Numbered from the stretch's first letter, positions 1 to 8,911 are shown. The stretch is 64,000 bases of DNA from Rhizobium sp. 16-449-1b (GCF_017741935.1 NZ_JAGHMH010000020.1:1-64000), one strand, 5' to 3'. The notes: generated from the sequence alone by a model not told the origin. Numbers and translations: made by a program.

Positions 1-32
1 CCCCCACAATCCCCCCGGTCATCCCACAATGA
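1..32 (+). CDS. 3' tail of an upstream coding region (possibly xdhB), partial
   Basis: An open frame enters from the left edge and stops with TGA at 30-32, which overlaps the ATG of xdhC at 29-31. This ATGA overlap is the usual arrangement in a tightly coupled operon. Xanthine dehydrogenase large subunit (xdhB) normally precedes xdhC in rhizobia, so that is the likely identity. Only about ten codons are visible and none is diagnostic. Confidence 0.3.
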   Translation, partial: PTIPPVIPQ

Positions 33-847
33 CCACCCTCCCCCAATTCCTCGCCACCCACCCCGACACCATCCTGATCGACATCACCGGCACCCAAGGC
101 TCCACCCCGCGCGAAACCGGCACCTTCATGCTGGTCGCAATCGACACCATCTGGGGCACCATTGGCGGCGGCCAGTTCGAGTTCATGGCGATCGCCAACG
201 CCCGCAAGCTTCTGCAGGGCGCCCACGCCAGCGACATGATGGATATCCCGCTCGGCCCGGAAATCGGCCAATGCTGCGGCGGGCGCACGCAATTGCGGTT
301 TCGCAAGGTGACGGATGCCGTGATCCGCGAGTTGGAGGAGCGGCGCAGCGATGAAGCGGAGCGGCGGCCGGAGGTGTGGCTGTTCGGCGCCGGCCATGTC
401 GGCCGCGCGCTCGCGATAGCGCTTTCACCGCTGCCACTCGACGTCACCGTGATCGAGACCCGCGAAGACGAACTCGCGCATCTGCCTGAAGGTATCAACG
501 CCCGCCTCGTCGCCATGCCGGAAGCGCTGGTAGAGGAGATGCGCGCGGGCGCCGTCGTCATCATCCTCACCCACGACCACGCGCTCGATTTCCTGATCGC
601 CCGCGAGGCGCTCGCCCGCACCGATCTCGCCTACACCGGCATGATCGGTTCGGCCACCAAGCGCGCCACTTTCGCAAGCTGGCTGCAGCGCGAGGCGGGT
701 GGCGAGAAAGAATGGATGGAGCGGCTGACGCTGCCGATCGGCGGTCAACAGGTGCGCGACAAGCGCCCGGAAGTGATCGCCGCCATGACCGCGGCCGAAA
801 TCCTGACCGCGCTCGCCGCCTACCGTGTCCGCGCATCTTCGATATAG
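29..847 (+). CDS. xdhC: Xanthine dehydrogenase accessory protein XdhC
   Basis: 272 aa, close to the family's usual length. XdhC binds molybdenum cofactor, supports its sulfuration and inserts it into xanthine dehydrogenase in the cytoplasm. The N-terminal part carries the family's GTQGSTPRETG segment and a QCCGG motif near residue 82. A Rossmann-like C-terminal domain starts at about residue 117 with LFGAGHVGRAL, and GMIGS lies further on. It probably closes an xdhABC operon that begins left of the window, since its start overlaps the preceding stop. It fits the purine-degradation genes that follow (puuD, guaD, uraH, allA, uraD, puuE). Its 3' end overlaps a small gene on the other strand by 28 bp. 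Confidence 0.9.
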   Translation: MTTLPQFLATHPDTILIDITGTQGSTPRETGTFMLVAIDTIWGTIGGGQFEFMAIANARKLLQGAHASDMMDIPLGPEIGQCCGGRTQLRFRKVTDAVIRELEERRSDEAERRPEVWLFGAGHVGRALAIALSPLPLDVTVIETREDELAHLPEGINARLVAMPEALVEEMRAGAVVIILTHDHALDFLIAREALARTDLAYTGMIGSATKRATFASWLQREAGGEKEWMERLTLPIGGQQVRDKRPEVIAAMTAAEILTALAAYRVRASSI

Positions 848-1035
848 GGATCGCGCCCGTCCATGAAGCCGAGGTCGCGCTTGACGCGATCCGGCATGCC
901 CTCGAGATCCAGCCGGTCCGGCCGCGCCAGACGCACGGCGAGCGCTCGCAACAGATGCGCCAGCCGCTCGAAAGCCCTGATATGGGTCGGTTCGGCCACG
1001 CGTTGGGCCATATGTTCGTCGGTTACGCAAGCCAT
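820..1035 (-). CDS. Small DUF1127-like protein
   Basis: 71 aa. The start at 1035 is chosen because GAGGTGATGTC lies directly upstream, giving a good ribosome-binding site; upstream in-frame codons lack one. The C-terminal half contains LEGMPDRVKRDLGFMDGRD, which resembles the short Arg-rich DUF1127 module (L-x-x-L/M-x-D-x-x-L-x-D-I/L-G) common in rhizobia and linked there to RNA turnover and phosphate or nitrogen responses. The family assignment is by eye. The gene converges on xdhC and overlaps it by 28 bp, and it is divergent from the LysR gene at 1137. The 100-bp gap between them must hold both promoters. Confidence 0.6.
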   Translation of the reverse strand: MACVTDEHMAQRVAEPTHIRAFERLAHLLRALAVRLARPDRLDLEGMPDRVKRDLGFMDGRDPYIEDARTR

Positions 1036-1136
1036 GACATCACCTCGATAATCTGATCTGATGACTTGCAGATTGCGCCGATTAATGCTGCAATTCCAAT
1101 CGAACAACCGTCTGCATGCATAAAGAGAACTTATCC

Positions 1137-2042
1137 ATGAAGCTGTCCAAGCAGGTTCCGCTGAATGCGCTGCGCGTCTTCGAGGCTGTGGCAAGGCTTG
1201 GCAGCTTCACCAAGGCCGGCGAGGAGCTCGGCATGACGCAGACAGCCGTCAGCTATCAGGTGAAACTGCTGGAGGAGAATATCGGCGAGCCGCTGTTTTT
1301 ACGCCGGCCGCGCCAGATCAGCCTGACGGACACCGGCGAACTGCTGCTCCCGAAGGTGTCCGACGCTTTCGTGCTTCTGAACGAGGCGATGGCCGAGGCG
1401 CGCGGCGAGATCGAATCGACGCTTCTGATCAACACCATCGCCACCTTCGCCTCGCACTGGCTGGCGCGCCGCCTCGGAACCTTCCAGCTCCGGCATCCGG
1501 CGATCGCGGTGCGGCTGTCGACATCGGAAGCCCTGATCGACTTCACCCGCGAATCCGTCGACGTCGCCATCCGCTCGGGCGACGGCAACTGGCGCGGGCT
1601 GATCGCCGACAAGCTGCTCGATGTCGACTTCACCCCGATGCTGAGCCCGAAGCTGGCGGAAAGCATCGGCGGCATCCACAAGCCCGAGGATCTGATGAAG
1701 CTGCCGATCATCGGTGCCACCGACCCATGGTGGCAGATCTGGTTTAAGGCCGCGGGCCTGACCGATCTCGGCCTGGAATCGCGCCCGCGCAGCCAGTATG
1801 GCTCGCAGACCTTCGAGGCGAGTGCCGCCATGGCCGGCCAGGGCGTCGCCATCCTGACGCCCGCCTTCTACGGCGACGAACTCGCCCAGGGGCGGCTCTA
1901 CCAGCCCTTCGAGATGACCTGCAGCGACGATCGCGGCTACTGGCTGGTCTACGCCGAAAACCGCCGCAACGTCCCGAAGATCAAGGCCTTCCGCAGCTGG
2001 ATCCTCGAAGAGATCGCTCGCGACAAAGAGAGCGCTCAGTAG
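1137..2042 (+). CDS. LysR-family transcriptional regulator (GcvA-like)
   Basis: 301 aa from ATG 1137. A further in-frame ATG at 1116 exists, but 1137 has AAGAGAA about 9 nt upstream and gives the usual N-terminus. The winged HTH covers residues 1-60 (LNALRVFEAVARLGSFTKAGEELGMTQTAVSYQ), followed by a LysR substrate-binding domain. PLNALRxFEAVAR and the WWQIWF segment are typical of the GcvA-like subgroup. It is a cytoplasmic DNA-binding regulator with unknown ligand. Its position beside xdhC suggests, but does not show, control of purine catabolism. Its stop overlaps the 3' end of the converging gene at 2036 by 7 bp. Confidence 0.85.
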   Translation: MKLSKQVPLNALRVFEAVARLGSFTKAGEELGMTQTAVSYQVKLLEENIGEPLFLRRPRQISLTDTGELLLPKVSDAFVLLNEAMAEARGEIESTLLINTIATFASHWLARRLGTFQLRHPAIAVRLSTSEALIDFTRESVDVAIRSGDGNWRGLIADKLLDVDFTPMLSPKLAESIGGIHKPEDLMKLPIIGATDPWWQIWFKAAGLTDLGLESRPRSQYGSQTFEASAAMAGQGVAILTPAFYGDELAQGRLYQPFEMTCSDDRGYWLVYAENRRNVPKIKAFRSWILEEIARDKESAQ

Positions 2043-2398
2043 CCCATTTCAGGCGCATAGAAGCAGCGCGGCGTATCCTCGTTGGGAAACAGGCAGAGAT
2101 GGTAGTCGCCATCGCCCGATTTCATCGCCCGGCCCATCGGCAGCAGGAAAACGTGGGCGTGGGTGACGAGCCGGTGGTCACCAGGCATCAGCGTCACCCG
2201 ATAGCCGTTCGGCGTGATCGCGACGCTTTTCGGCGGGATCATCTGGCAATCGCCCGTCTCGTTGTCGCCGTTGCAACAATAGGGCTCGTAAGCCCAACCG
2301 GACGGGGCGTCATGGGCCTGGGCGCCATTGGTCTGGACGCCGGGGATTTGGACACAGGACGAAAAGGCAATCATCACAACCACAAGAATACTGCGCAT
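2036..2398 (-). CDS. Secreted small cysteine-containing protein of unknown function
   Basis: 120 aa from ATG 2398; ATG 2404 (adding two residues) is an equally possible start and GGAGAAG lies just upstream of both. The first ~25 residues look like a signal peptide (hydrophobic SILVVVMIAFSS), so the product is probably periplasmic or, less likely, a lipoprotein through the Cys at about residue 15. The mature part is rich in Cys, Pro and aromatic residues (EPYCCNG, CQMIPPKSV, HLCLFPNEDTPRCFY) and looks like a small disulfide-bonded domain. I do not recognise the family. Confidence 0.65.
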   Translation of the reverse strand: MRSILVVVMIAFSSCVQIPGVQTNGAQAHDAPSGWAYEPYCCNGDNETGDCQMIPPKSVAITPNGYRVTLMPGDHRLVTHAHVFLLPMGRAMKSGDGDYHLCLFPNEDTPRCFYAPEMGY

Positions 2399-2612
2399 CA
2401 GCATCTTCTCCGTCGATGAATGCGCCGCCACGCCGATGCGGTTTCCCCTCGTCTCGGCGGCCTTGAGTAAAACTGTAATGAAGTCTTGGCATTTCAATGG
2501 CGGCGGCTTGATCGGCTTTGCTTCACCGCGGGCATTCAAATGCAGTGGCGGGAAATATTTGCGCGCGGAGCCGGGATTATGTAAATTTGCGTAAATGTTG
2601 GGAGCGCCCGAT

Positions 2613-2867
2613 ATGCAGAGCATTCGCCCGATCAACCTGCAGAAAAATCTCGGCGACGTCTCGAGTCCAGCCGATGTGGAAGCGGTGCCCAACGAGGCAC
2701 CCAAATCCCGCCCCGCGCTTCATCGCCGGACCGCCGACCCGCTGGGCTACGACACCCGAGATCCTGACTATATCAATCAGGTGGCGAGCGACGCGCTGGC
2801 TAGAAAGCATCCCGAGGAGATCGCGCGCGAGATAGACAACGCGATACGCCGGTGGAGACTGCGCTGA
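2613..2867 (+). CDS. Hypothetical 84-aa protein coupled to a RelB-like antitoxin gene
   Basis: The ATG at 2613 is preferred over 2595 because GGGAG lies 8 nt upstream of it. The product is hydrophilic with no membrane segment; the C-terminal part (DPDYINQVASDALARKHPEEIAREIDNAI) should be helical. Its TGA overlaps the ATG of the next gene (TGATG at 2865-2869), so the two are almost certainly translated together. I do not recognise the family and it does not look like a RelE, ParE or PIN toxin. Confidence 0.5.
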   Translation: MQSIRPINLQKNLGDVSSPADVEAVPNEAPKSRPALHRRTADPLGYDTRDPDYINQVASDALARKHPEEIAREIDNAIRRWRLR

Positions 2868-3052
2868 TGGACAAGGAGATCGCGCCCAGGATTCCCCATG
2901 ACAAAGCGCGGCCCGTGGAACTGACCCGTCCCAACGCGAAGACCATCGCCGCGATGGAGGAGGCCCGAGCTATCAAGGCCGGTCACGGCAAGGTCTTCGA
3001 CACCGCCGATGAACTGCTTCAATCGCTCGAGCGGGGCAAGGTTGCCAAATAA
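2867..3052 (+). CDS. RelB/DinJ-like antitoxin, short
   Basis: 61 aa. The stretch RPNAKTIAAMEEARAIKAGHGKVF followed by DTADELLQSLERGK matches the C-terminal half of RelB/DinJ-type antitoxins (P-N-A-x-T-x-x-A-M-x-E-A, then an F-x-S-x-x-E-L-x-x-x-L end), which is the toxin-wrapping part. The usual RelE-type toxin gene downstream is absent: 3053-3249 has no open frame with toxin features. The upstream partner of 84 aa is unknown. It could be an orphan antitoxin or belong to an unrecognised pair. Confidence 0.5.
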   Translation: MDKEIAPRIPHDKARPVELTRPNAKTIAAMEEARAIKAGHGKVFDTADELLQSLERGKVAK

Positions 3053-3249
3053 GGATACGCGGGACTGACACAGCGTTCCGTTGGCAGCGTAGAGGGACAC
3101 GCGGCTGGAGCGATGACACCCTAATTCCCCGCTCTACGTCCGAAAGCCGTGATTTCCGCGCCCACAACGTGGCGGTGTTGCCCTAATCCCCCTTTTCTCC
3201 CGCCCAAACATTCTGCACACTGCTGAATCGGAGAGAATAGGGGAACTGA

Positions 3250-4494
3250 ATGTATGAATACGCCATAGCGTGGGAATGGCTGGCCTTTGCGGCACGCTGG
3301 TTCCACGTCATCACCGCCGTTGCCTGGATCGGCTCGTCCTTTTATTTCATCGCGCTCGATCTCGGCCTGGTGAAGCGTCCGCATCTGCCCGTCGGCGCCT
3401 ATGGCGAGGAGTGGCAGGTGCATGGCGGCGGGTTTTATCATATCCAGAAATATCTGGTGGCGCCGGCGCAGATGCCAGAGCACCTGACCTGGTTCAAATA
3501 CGAGAGCTATTTCACCTGGCTCTCCGGCTTCCTCATGCTCTGTATCGTCTATTACGGCGGCGCCGATCTGTTCCTGATCGATCGCCACGTGCTCGATGTC
3601 AGCGCCCCGGTCGCGATCGCCATCTCGCTCGCCTCGCTTGCCGTCGGCTGGATCGTCTACGATCTGCTCTGCAAGTCGCCGATCGGCCGAAACACCTGGG
3701 GCCTCATGATGGTGCTCTATGCGGTGCTGGTCTTCATGGCCTGGGGCTACACGCAGCTCTTCACCGGCCGCGCCGCCTTCCTGCATCTCGGTGCCTTCAC
3801 GGCCACGATCATGTCGGCCAACGTCTTCATGATCATCATCCCCAACCAGAAGATCGTCGTGGCGGATCTCATCGCCGGCCGCACGCCGGATGCGAAGTAC
3901 GGGGCGATCGCCAAGCAGCGCTCGCTACACAACAACTACCTGACACTCCCCGTCATCTTCTTCATGCTGTCGAACCACTATCCGCTGGCCTTCGGCACGG
4001 CCTACAATTGGGTGATCGCGGCACTTGTCTTCCTGATGGGCGTCACCATCCGCCACTGGTTCAACACCGCGCACGCCCGCAAGGGCCGCCCGACCTGGAC
4101 GTGGCTGGCGACGGTGATCCTGTTCATCCTGATCATGTGGCTTTCCACCGTTCCCAAGGTGCTGACCGGCGAGAAGGACGCGGCCGCCGAAACCGTCGCC
4201 CCCGCCTTCCAGCAATTCGCCGGCGATCCGCACTTTCCCGCCGTCAAGCAGCTCGTCGGCACACGCTGTTCCATGTGCCATGCCGCCGAGCCGGTTTATG
4301 AAGGCCTGGCGCGGCCGCCGAAGAACGTGATCCTCGAAAACGACGCGGAGATCGCCGCCCACGCCCGCGAAATCTACATCCAGGCCGGCCGCAGCCATGC
4401 GATGCCGCCGGGCAATGTGACGGACATCACGCCCGATGAGCGCAAGCTGCTCGTCGCCTGGTTCGAAAGCGCTGTCGAGGGTAAACGCGAATGA
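3250..4494 (+). CDS. puuD: Membrane-bound urate oxidase PuuD with C-terminal cytochrome c domain
   Basis: 414 aa. PuuD oxidises urate to 5-hydroxyisourate, passing electrons to its own c-type haem rather than releasing H2O2. The N-terminal ~300 residues form the Urate_ox_N (DUF989) membrane part with about eight hydrophobic segments (for example AARWFHVITAVAWIGSSFYF near residue 15). The C-terminal ~100 residues hold one haem-binding CSMCH site near residue 341. GGGGAA precedes the ATG. The stop overlaps the next ATG (ATGA). Its product is handled by UraH, UraD and PuuE encoded at 11.9-15.6 kb, and guaD follows, so this is the oxidase of the local purine pathway. Confidence 0.9.
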   Translation: MYEYAIAWEWLAFAARWFHVITAVAWIGSSFYFIALDLGLVKRPHLPVGAYGEEWQVHGGGFYHIQKYLVAPAQMPEHLTWFKYESYFTWLSGFLMLCIVYYGGADLFLIDRHVLDVSAPVAIAISLASLAVGWIVYDLLCKSPIGRNTWGLMMVLYAVLVFMAWGYTQLFTGRAAFLHLGAFTATIMSANVFMIIIPNQKIVVADLIAGRTPDAKYGAIAKQRSLHNNYLTLPVIFFMLSNHYPLAFGTAYNWVIAALVFLMGVTIRHWFNTAHARKGRPTWTWLATVILFILIMWLSTVPKVLTGEKDAAAETVAPAFQQFAGDPHFPAVKQLVGTRCSMCHAAEPVYEGLARPPKNVILENDAEIAAHAREIYIQAGRSHAMPPGNVTDITPDERKLLVAWFESAVEGKRE

Positions 4495-4964
4495 TCAAAG
4501 GCCTCCGCCCCCTGCTTCTGGCCAATCTTATCGCCCTCTTAGGGCTGGCATGGACGGAAGCGCGGGCCGAGGAGGCCATTGCCAAACAGGAAGATGTGAA
4601 GACCACAGGCACCGTTCCAGCCGATATCTCTGCCCCCACCGATCTCTGGGGCGAGGTCAATGTGCTGGGCACCGGCCCCTTCTGGGCGCTCAGCATCCGC
4701 GAGGGCCAGATCACCTTCAGCCGGGCAGGCAAGAACGACGTCATCACCATAAACCCCGGCCCGATGGCGACGACTGAAGACAGCGCGACATGGACCATCA
4801 CCCACCCGCCGCAGCACTACACGCTGACGGTCACCAAAGAGACCTGCGTCGACGGCGCATCCGCGAAGCGTTACGATCTCGCGGCAAAGCTGGTATTTCA
4901 GGGCAGGACATTATACGGCTGCGCCGCATCGGTGGCGGCCCTCCCCGCCAAGCCGGGGCCTTGA
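4491..4964 (+). CDS. Exported protein of unknown function coupled to puuD
   Basis: 157 aa. A signal peptide is visible (LLLANLIALLGLAWTEARA, cleavage after about residue 26). The mature part has GTGPFWALSIREGQITF and LYGCAAS, a pattern seen in small periplasmic domains of the COG3650 type (G-T-E-P-F-W ... Y-G-C). The start overlaps the puuD stop by 4 nt, so it is co-translated with the urate oxidase. Its role there is unknown; assembly or electron transfer are possible but not shown. Confidence 0.7.
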   Translation: MIKGLRPLLLANLIALLGLAWTEARAEEAIAKQEDVKTTGTVPADISAPTDLWGEVNVLGTGPFWALSIREGQITFSRAGKNDVITINPGPMATTEDSATWTITHPPQHYTLTVTKETCVDGASAKRYDLAAKLVFQGRTLYGCAASVAALPAKPGP

Positions 4965-5007
4965 GCCCACTCTGACGACGACACGCAATCGATAAAGGCG
5001 AACGCCC

Positions 5008-6315
5008 ATGACCCAAACCCTCCTCCGCGGCCGCCTGCTCTCCTTCGTCAGGGCACCTCAGAGCCTGACCGACGGCGAAAGCTATCGCTACGAGACCGAT
5101 GGCGGCCTGTTGATGGACAATGGCGTTATCGTCGAAAGCGGCCCGTACAGCGAGGTCAAGACCAAGGCCGCGGCCGACACTGTTGAGATCGACCATCGCC
5201 CGCATCTGATCATGCCGGGGTTCATCGACATGCACCTGCACTTCCCGCAGATGCAGGTGATCGCCTCCTATGCCGCCAATCTCCTGGAGTGGCTGAACAC
5301 CTACACCTTCCCCGAGGAGTGCCGCTTCGTCGAAAGCGCGCATGCGCAGCGTATCGCCACGCATTTCTACGACGAACTGATCCGCCACGGCACGACGACG
5401 GCAGTCGCCTACTGCTCCGTGCACAAGACCTCCGCCGACGCCTTCTTCGCCGAGGCCATGAGTCGCAACATGCGGATGGTCGGCGGCAAGGTGATGATGG
5501 ATCGCAACGCCCCGCAGGGTCTGCTTGACACGCCTCAGATGGGCTATGACGAGACCCGAGAGATCATCGCCGAGTGGCACGGCAAGGGCCGGAACCACGT
5601 CGCCATCACCCCGCGCTTCGCCATCACCTCGACGCCCGCCCAGATGGAAGCGACGCAGGCGCTCGCCCGCGAATTCCCCGACCTCCATATCCAGACGCAC
5701 CTCTCCGAGAATCACGACGAGATCAAGTTCACCTGCGAGCTCTATCCCGACGCGATCGACTACACCGATATTTACGCCCGCTACGGCCTGCTCGGCGAAA
5801 AGACGCTCTTCGGCCACTGCATCCATCTGTCGGAGCGCGAGGCCGACGCGATGAGCGAGGCCGGCGCAATCGCCGTCCACTGCCCGACCTCCAACCTCTT
5901 CCTCGGGTCCGGCCTCTTCCCGCTGAAGGCACTGATGCGCCGCGACAAGCCGGTCAGGATCGGCGTCGCCACCGATATCGGCGGCGGCTCAAGCTATTCC
6001 ATGCTGCGCACCATGGACGAGGCCTACAAGATCCAGCAGCTGCTCGGCGAGCGCCTCAACCCGCTGGAGAGCTACTACCTGATGACGCTTGGCAACGCCC
6101 AGTCCCTCTCTCTCGCCGACCGCATCGGCACACTCGACAAGGGCACCGATGCCGATGTGGTCGTGCTCGATGCCGCCGCGACGCCGGCCATGGCGCTGAA
6201 GATGGAAGTGGTGAAGACGCTACCGGAAGAGCTCTTCCTGCTTCAGACGATGGGGGATGATCGCGCCATCGTCGAGACCTATGTCGCCGGTGTGGCGGCG
6301 AAGGCGGCGCTTTAG
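5008..6315 (+). CDS. guaD: Guanine deaminase GuaD
   Basis: 435 aa, normal for the family. GuaD hydrolyses guanine to xanthine and ammonia in the cytoplasm and so feeds xanthine dehydrogenase. It is an amidohydrolase: the metal-binding HLHFPQ follows PGFIDM near residue 75, QTHLSEN near residue 230 and FGHCIHLSERE near residue 270 supply further ligands, and ATDIGGGSS holds the catalytic Asp. The LLEWLNTYTFPEE segment is characteristic of guanine deaminases. It lies 43 nt after the puuD-linked gene, in the same direction, and its TAG overlaps the stop of the converging reductase gene by 4 bp. Confidence 0.92.
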   Translation: MTQTLLRGRLLSFVRAPQSLTDGESYRYETDGGLLMDNGVIVESGPYSEVKTKAAADTVEIDHRPHLIMPGFIDMHLHFPQMQVIASYAANLLEWLNTYTFPEECRFVESAHAQRIATHFYDELIRHGTTTAVAYCSVHKTSADAFFAEAMSRNMRMVGGKVMMDRNAPQGLLDTPQMGYDETREIIAEWHGKGRNHVAITPRFAITSTPAQMEATQALAREFPDLHIQTHLSENHDEIKFTCELYPDAIDYTDIYARYGLLGEKTLFGHCIHLSEREADAMSEAGAIAVHCPTSNLFLGSGLFPLKALMRRDKPVRIGVATDIGGGSSYSMLRTMDEAYKIQQLLGERLNPLESYYLMTLGNAQSLSLADRIGTLDKGTDADVVVLDAAATPAMALKMEVVKTLPEELFLLQTMGDDRAIVETYVAGVAAKAAL

Positions 6316-6908
6316 GCCCGCCGATAGACCTGCGCGATGGCGCCCTTGGGAAACACGCGCGTGCTCATCAGTTGCAACTGCCTCGGCTGCGCCAGATCGG
6401 AAAAGATCGGCTGGCCGCGACCGAGCGCGAGCGGATAGACCATCAGCATATATTGATCGACCAGATCATGGGCGATGAGGCTGCGCGCGAAGGCGCCGCC
6501 GCCATGGGCGATGATCGGCTTGCCGTCTTCCGCCTTCAGCCTGGCGATTTCCTCGGCGAGATCGCCGCTCGCCACATGGGCCGTGCTCCAGCTATCGGCG
6601 CCCGGCTGCGGCTCCCCTGATTGCGCCGCGTCGATCGCCTTCGGCAGGATCGACGCGCCCTTCTTCGAAAACACCGCCTTGGGGATCTGGTTCATCGCGG
6701 ATGCGAAGACGTTGGTCGATGTCGGCCAGAAGCGCGCCATTCCCTCGAATGTGCGGCTGCCCATGATGTGCAGGCTGGCATTCCAGGCGTTCTCGACCTT
6801 CCAGGCGATCGCCTCCTCGTCGCCGGTAAAAATCCATTCGGTCTCACCCTCGGGGCCGCTGACAAAACCATCAAGCGTCATCGCCATGGCCAGGACCAAC
6901 TCTCGCAT
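6312..6908 (-). CDS. Dihydrofolate reductase-like / RibD C-terminal domain protein
   Basis: 198 aa from ATG 6908, which has a near-perfect AGGAGG 5 nt upstream; the longer open frame to 6998 is not needed. The sequence has the RibD_C fold of the YyaP/YwjB group: LVLAMAMTLDGFVSGPEGE at the N-terminus, IMGSRTFEGMARFW, then HGGGAFARSLIAHDLVDQYMLMVYPLALGRG. Such proteins are NADPH-binding reductases of unknown substrate, often annotated as dihydrofolate reductase family. The gene is alone on this strand and converges on guaD with a 4-bp overlap of stops. Confidence 0.8.
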   Translation of the reverse strand: MRELVLAMAMTLDGFVSGPEGETEWIFTGDEEAIAWKVENAWNASLHIMGSRTFEGMARFWPTSTNVFASAMNQIPKAVFSKKGASILPKAIDAAQSGEPQPGADSWSTAHVASGDLAEEIARLKAEDGKPIIAHGGGAFARSLIAHDLVDQYMLMVYPLALGRGQPIFSDLAQPRQLQLMSTRVFPKGAIAQVYRRA

Positions 6909-7007
6909 CGCTTCCTCCTCTTGTGTTCTCCCCAAGGACGGGTACGGCCGAGCTATTCCGACATCCGCCAAACCGCAGATGCATATTTCGCCCGCCAACC
7001 ATCACCG

Positions 7008-7844
7008 TCAACGCGCGCGCAGCGCATCCATCACCGCCCGCACCAGCGGCACATCCTTGATGTCGCTGTGGACGACAAGCCACAGATCGCGCGTGATATC
7101 GGCGCCATCCAGATCCAGCCGCGCCAACCCCTGGCCCTCTGCCATGAAATCGGGCAGCAGCGCCACGCCGCCGCCGGCCTTGACCGCCGCCACCTGAAAC
7201 TCCAGCGTCGAGGCCCGGATCGCGATCGGCCGGCCGGCGGCGATCTCCGCCAGCCGCTCCTCCTGCGGCGACGACGCCATCCCCTCGTCATAGCCGATGA
7301 ACGTCCAGTCGTGCTCATCGATCGTCTCGGCATAACCTGATGCCGCATAGGCATGGAAACCCACCTCGCCGATCTTCGAGACAGTCAGATCGCCGATCTC
7401 AGGCCGATTGAGCCGCACGGCGATATCCGCCTCCCGCCGCCCGAGCGAGGCATAGCGCGTTTCGCCGATGAGCGTGACCCGGATGCCGGGATGGCGCGCT
7501 CTCAGCCGCACCAGCGGCGGCGCCAGAACCGCGCCCGCATAGGCCGGCGGCGCGCTGATGCGGACCTCGCCGATGTGCGTCTGATCGGCGCCGATGCCGC
7601 CGCGCGCGATGGTCACGGCATCGGCGCTCATGCGCTCGGCGATCGCGGCGACACGCACCCCCTCCGCCGTTAGCAGAATGCGTCGCCCGCGCCGGTCAAC
7701 CAGCTTGGCGCCGATCTCGCGCTCCAGATGCGCCACCCGCCGTGATACCGTCGCATGCTCAACCCCAAGCGCCCGCGCGGCACCCGACAAGGTTCCAAGT
7801 TGCGACAGCGCCAGCAGATGGCGCAAATCTTCCCAATCCAGCAT
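7008..7844 (-). CDS. LysR-family transcriptional regulator, short
   Basis: 278 aa, at the short end for LysR proteins. The N-terminal winged HTH is clear (LRHLLALSQLGTLSGAARALGVEHATVSRRVAHLE), and a compact LysR substrate domain follows (GEVRISAPPAYAGAVLAPPLVRLRARHPG). The gene is divergent from the quinone oxidoreductase at 7943 with a 98-bp gap, the classic arrangement for a LysR regulator and its target. I infer that it controls that gene. Confidence 0.85.
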   Translation of the reverse strand: MLDWEDLRHLLALSQLGTLSGAARALGVEHATVSRRVAHLEREIGAKLVDRRGRRILLTAEGVRVAAIAERMSADAVTIARGGIGADQTHIGEVRISAPPAYAGAVLAPPLVRLRARHPGIRVTLIGETRYASLGRREADIAVRLNRPEIGDLTVSKIGEVGFHAYAASGYAETIDEHDWTFIGYDEGMASSPQEERLAEIAAGRPIAIRASTLEFQVAAVKAGGGVALLPDFMAEGQGLARLDLDGADITRDLWLVVHSDIKDVPLVRAVMDALRAR

Positions 7845-7942
7845 TGATCATTTTTTCCCAAGTGATGTGAGATCATAGGGAATTTTCAATCACGCAACCA
7901 TCCCCCATCTTCAGCGCCAGACAGGCACAGGAGATCGGACAA

Positions 7943-8911
7943 ATGGATATCGCAATCACCCTCACCACCCCCGGCGGCATCGAGCAGCTGACAGTGACCC
8001 CGCAAGAACCGCAGGCGCCGGGACCGAGCGAAATCCGCATCCGCCACGACGCCATCGGCGTCAACTTCCTCGACATCTATCATCGCAAGGGCCTCTATCC
8101 GCTCCCCGCCTACCCCGCCGTCATCGGCGCCGAGGGTGCTGGCGTGGTCGAGGCGGTTGGCTCAGAGGTAACGACGGTCTCTCCGGGCGACCGCGTCGTC
8201 TATATGGGCGCCCCCGTCGGCGCCTATGCCTCGACCCGTCTGCTGCCGGCCCACCGCGCCATCCGCCTGCCCGATGATGTCGGCTCGAAACAGGCCGCCG
8301 CCATGATGCTCAAGGGCATGACGGCCTATATGCTGCTCCACCGCATCCACACGGTGACGCCTGAAAGCACGATCCTGGTGCACGCCGCCGCCGGCGGTCT
8401 CGGCACGCTTCTGGTGCGCTGGGCCAAGCACCTCGGCGCCACCGTCATCGGCACTGTCAGCAATGCGGAGAAGGCGGCACTGGCAACCGCCAACGGCGCC
8501 GACCATCTGGTGATTGGCCGCGATGCCGATCTGGTCGCAGACGTCATGGCGCTGACATCAGGGCGTGGCGTCGATGTCGGCTATGATGGGATCGGCGGCG
8601 CGATGCTGGCGAAGACCATCCAGTGCATCCGCCCCTTCGGCATGGCCGCGAGCTTTGGCCAGGCGGCGGGGCCGATACCGCCGGTGGCGATCGAGGCGCT
8701 GCGCCCGAACAAGTCATTGTCGCACCCGAGCATCATGGCGGCGAGCACCGATCCGGCCTTCTACCTGGAGGCGGCGACGGCGACGATCGAGGCGATCCGG
8801 CTCGGCATTCTCACGCTTCCCACCCGCGAATTCGCCCTTTCCGATGCCGCCGCGGCCCACACCGAACTTGAGGCCGGACGGAGCAGCGGCAGCCTGTTGC
8901 TGATCCCGTAG
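7943..8911 (+). CDS. NADPH:quinone reductase / zeta-crystallin-type alcohol dehydrogenase
   Basis: 322 aa, typical of the QOR group of medium-chain dehydrogenases. The N-terminal GroES-like domain has HDAIGVNFLDIYHRKGLYP, a hallmark of QOR. The NADPH-binding Rossmann part starts with VHAAAGGLGTLLVRWAK near residue 150. Zinc ligands are absent, as expected for quinone reductases. It should reduce quinones or related electrophiles with NADPH in the cytoplasm. The divergent LysR gene is the likely regulator. Confidence 0.88.
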   Translation: MDIAITLTTPGGIEQLTVTPQEPQAPGPSEIRIRHDAIGVNFLDIYHRKGLYPLPAYPAVIGAEGAGVVEAVGSEVTTVSPGDRVVYMGAPVGAYASTRLLPAHRAIRLPDDVGSKQAAAMMLKGMTAYMLLHRIHTVTPESTILVHAAAGGLGTLLVRWAKHLGATVIGTVSNAEKAALATANGADHLVIGRDADLVADVMALTSGRGVDVGYDGIGGAMLAKTIQCIRPFGMAASFGQAAGPIPPVAIEALRPNKSLSHPSIMAASTDPAFYLEAATATIEAIRLGILTLPTREFALSDAAAAHTELEAGRSSGSLLLIP

